This document shows, one piece after another, positions 62,105 through 64,000 of a DNA stretch of 64,000 bases. Within the stretch, counting starts at the first letter, position 1; each line of letters begins with the position of its first letter. The translations under genes and the position numbers were made by a program. The notes beneath the pieces are model-generated. The model was given only the letters and a program-made list of their open reading frames with translations, made no database searches and was not told where the DNA came from. The stretch is from Pontivivens sp032464575 (GTDB lineage: Bacteria > Pseudomonadota > Alphaproteobacteria > Rhodobacterales > Rhodobacteraceae), in assembly GCA_032464575.1 (NCBI GenBank), contig JAWDKM010000001.1, positions 620,001 through 684,000 of the forward strand, in the 5' to 3' direction.

Positions 62105-63513
62105 ACCGCACCGTCCGGTCCGGGCCGAGGTCCCAGCGCGCCGGCCACCGGGTCGAGCCGGCCCTCCAGCCCGATGACCGGCAGCAGGTCGCCGGTGAGG
62201 TCCAGCACGGTAAAGGCCGCATTGCGCCCCTCCGCGCGCAGGGTCGTCTCCCGCACGCGGGCCTGCGTAAGGTCGCGCTGCGCGTCGAGTATGTCGGTGA
62301 AGCTGCGCTGCCCGATGGCGAAGAGCTCCTGCGCCGCCGCGAGCCCCGCAGCGTTCGCCTGCGTCGCGCCGACCGCCGCCGCGAGGCGGGCGGGGAACGC
62401 CTCGCGCGTCGCGAGTGCGACATCGAGGGCGCGCGTCGTCTCGCGCCGGGTCTCGTCCAGCACGCTGCGGGCCGCCGCGACCTCGCCCGCCGCCTCCGCC
62501 TCCAGCGCGTCGAGGCGCCCGGCGGTGAAGATGTTCTGGTCCACCGACAGGCCCAGGAACAGGTCGTCATCCCCGTCGCCCGACAGCACGTCGCCGCTTC
62601 GGCCGGTGAGCTCGACGAACACCGCCGGGAAACGCTGCGCGCGCACGACCTCCAGCTCGGCCTGCGCCGCCGTGATGCGCAACCGCACGAGTGCCAGTTG
62701 CCGGCCCGAGCTCAGCCGCGCCCGCGCCACGGCCGCGTCGATCAGCGGTGGCTCCGGCGGAAACGCGACCTGTGCCGGAGGCGCGCCGATGATCGCGGCG
62801 TAGGACGCCTCCGCCGCCGCCCGCTCGGTCCGCGCCTGCGCAAGCCGCACCTGCGCGTCCGCCAACCGGCTGCGCGCCACCATGACGTCGCTCGTCGTCG
62901 CGACCCCCTGCTCCATCCGCTCGGAGGTCTGCGCGACGAAGCGCTCGTGCGCCGTCGCGTCCGCGCGGGCCAGCTCCACCAGCTCCGACCGCAGCCACAG
63001 GTCCAGCGTCGCCTCGACCGCCCGCAGCGCCAACGCGGAGAGCAGCAGCTCCGTGCGCGCCTCGACCTCCAGCACCTCGATCTCGTTGCGGCCGATGCGG
63101 TTGCGCGTGGCCGCCCCGTCGAAGACGAGCTGCCGTGCCGTGACGAAGAGCTGCGTGTCCTCACCGTCCCCCAGCACGGACGTTCCGGCGGTGAGCCCGC
63201 CCGAGAGCTGCGGGCGGAAGCCCGCGCGCAGCGCCCGTCCCCGTGCCTCGACACTGGCCGAGCGGGCACGCTGGCCGGCGACGGCGGGAAATTCGAGCGC
63301 TGCGCGCCGGACGACCCGCGCGAACGCCGTCTCCTCGAAGCCGGACGCGGCGACGGCGTCCGGCACGGCCCGGCCCTCGCGCACCGGCACCTCGACCACC
63401 TGCACCCCGCCCGCCGGCACCAGCGACGCCGGCCCGCCCCCGCCGCAGGCGGACAACAGGGCCGGCAGCGCCACCGCCGCAAGGACCGCCGTCACGAAGG
63501 ACCGATCAGTCAC
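62101..63513 (-). CDS. TolC-family outer-membrane channel protein of the T1SS (lipoprotein)
   Basis: A 470-residue TolC/LapE-family efflux channel. The start is a GTG at 63513 with AGGAGG nine bases upstream. The signal carries a lipobox (LLSACGGGG, Cys near 23). The rest is long helices with Ala/Arg-rich heptads, interrupted by the usual beta-strand motifs, ending short with a Pro-rich tail. First gene after a small unknown one; its stop overlaps the exporter ATG by four bases. Confidence 0.88.
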   Translation of the reverse strand: MTDRSFVTAVLAAVALPALLSACGGGGPASLVPAGGVQVVEVPVREGRAVPDAVAASGFEETAFARVVRRAALEFPAVAGQRARSASVEARGRALRAGFRPQLSGGLTAGTSVLGDGEDTQLFVTARQLVFDGAATRNRIGRNEIEVLEVEARTELLLSALALRAVEATLDLWLRSELVELARADATAHERFVAQTSERMEQGVATTSDVMVARSRLADAQVRLAQARTERAAAEASYAAIIGAPPAQVAFPPEPPLIDAAVARARLSSGRQLALVRLRITAAQAELEVVRAQRFPAVFVELTGRSGDVLSGDGDDDLFLGLSVDQNIFTAGRLDALEAEAAGEVAAARSVLDETRRETTRALDVALATREAFPARLAAAVGATQANAAGLAAAQELFAIGQRSFTDILDAQRDLTQARVRETTLRAEGRNAAFTVLDLTGDLLPVIGLEGRLDPVAGALGPRPGPDGAV

Positions 63514-63991
63514 GCCACTGCGCCTCCTGAAGCGCCTGCAGGAAACCGTCGAGCGCCGTGGCGGAAGGGTCGGGCGGCCGCTGCTGCGCGGTGTGCAGCG
63601 CCTGCAGCCGCCCGATCTGGATCAGCGAGATCGCGTGCGCATGCACCAGCGCCTGCAATTCCGCATCCGCGGGCAGGTGCGGCAGGTAGCGTCGCGGGCT
63701 CACCGCCAGCAGCTTCTGGTTCAGGATGAAGATCTCGCCGCGGTCCGGCCGGGTCAGCTTCTCGTAATTGAAGGGGATCAGCAGGCCGCTGTCGACGACC
63801 ATGTCGACCACCTTGCGCGTGCGCTGCATGTCGGCCTTGCGCTCCAGCAGAAAGCGCCGCACCTGCCGCGTCGCCGCCGACATGTCGCCGCTCGCATCGT
63901 AATAGGGCGCGGACTGGTCGCGCGCCTCGGGCGGCGCGATGGCCGACAGCTCGTCCACCAGCAGCTCGTCCTCCTTGGGATCCTCCGACAT
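63506..63991 (-). CDS. Unknown cytoplasmic protein at the head of the T1SS operon (may start outside window)
   Basis: I do not recognise this protein; at least 161 residues from ATG 63991. It is acidic at its N-terminus (EDPKEDELLVDEL) and then helical (RRFLLERKADMQRTRKVVDMV), with a short GLLIPFNYEKL segment. It shares eight bases with the tolC-like gene and so belongs to the secretion operon. The frame is open up to the window edge and no ribosome site precedes the ATG, so the start could lie beyond. Confidence 0.55.
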   Translation of the reverse strand: MSEDPKEDELLVDELSAIAPPEARDQSAPYYDASGDMSAATRQVRRFLLERKADMQRTRKVVDMVVDSGLLIPFNYEKLTRPDRGEIFILNQKLLAVSPRRYLPHLPADAELQALVHAHAISLIQIGRLQALHTAQQRPPDPSATALDGFLQALQEAQWRD

Positions 63992-64000
63992 CGCGAAGGG

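Overview
The window is high-GC, densely packed DNA with short intergenic gaps and many start/stop overlaps (ATGA, TGATG). Gene content points to an alphaproteobacterium of the Rhodobacteraceae/roseobacter type: a heme-type FixL with FixJ, FNR-type boxes, a cluster resembling hpsN/hpsO/hpsP for dihydroxypropanesulfonate, and a myo-inositol locus with sugar ABC importer. This placement is an inference; no rRNA or other marker is present.

Layout. (1) 1-15275 (+): the downstream half of a type VI secretion (T6SS) locus: TssC-like sheath protein (cut by the window edge), a small unknown, VgrG, an unknown, PAAR, FHA protein, TssJ, TssK, TssL with OmpA domain, TssM, TagF, PppA phosphatase and a terminal Met-rich unknown. 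Hcp, TssB, TssE, TssF, TssG, ClpV and a PpkA kinase are not in the window. (2) 15297-23866: a membrane-anchored M15-type peptidase, a LuxR-HTH/alpha-beta-hydrolase fusion, a PKD/Ig-like autotransporter-like protein, a cyclic-nucleotide-binding/thioredoxin-reductase-like fusion without its CxxC, a DUF3775 protein and a bactofilin-like membrane protein. (3) 23957-32656: a LacI regulator plus DegT aminotransferase, divergent from an SsuABC/TauABC-type importer with two permeases, followed by HpsN-, HpsO- and HpsP-like dehydrogenases; two LacI-type operators lie between the divergent units. (4) 32657-41270: a low-oxygen/stress block: zf-CHCC mini-protein, FixL/FixJ, ETHE1-like metallo-beta-lactamase, APH-kinase fusion, UspA, AdhP, flavodoxin-like protein, with one perfect and two degenerate FNR-type boxes. 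(5) 41267-42034: a stand-alone AAA ATPase. (6) 42420-57237: a myo-inositol locus: iolB, ABC importer, LacI regulator, two extra Gfo/Idh/MocA dehydrogenases, a TIM-barrel isomerase, then iolD, a PhyH-type dioxygenase, iolC, a second IolB-like gene, iolJ and iolG. A palindrome centred on TTGCAACCGGTTGCAA occurs in both divergent promoter regions and is the likely operator of the LacI regulator. (7) 57234-64000: a small membrane protein and a winged-helix protein in AT-richer DNA, then a type I secretion set (HlyD-, LapB- and TolC-like) with an unknown upstream gene at the edge.

How the parts work together. The T6SS genes form a near-continuous transcriptional unit with FHA, PppA and TagF as the post-translational control set. 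Region 3 reads as uptake of a small sulfonate and its oxidation by three dehydrogenases; the desulfonation enzymes are not here. Region 6 reads as inositol uptake, oxidation, ring opening, isomerisation, phosphorylation and aldol cleavage; the methylmalonate-semialdehyde dehydrogenase step is absent. No tRNA, rRNA, CRISPR array, transposase or integrase was recognised.
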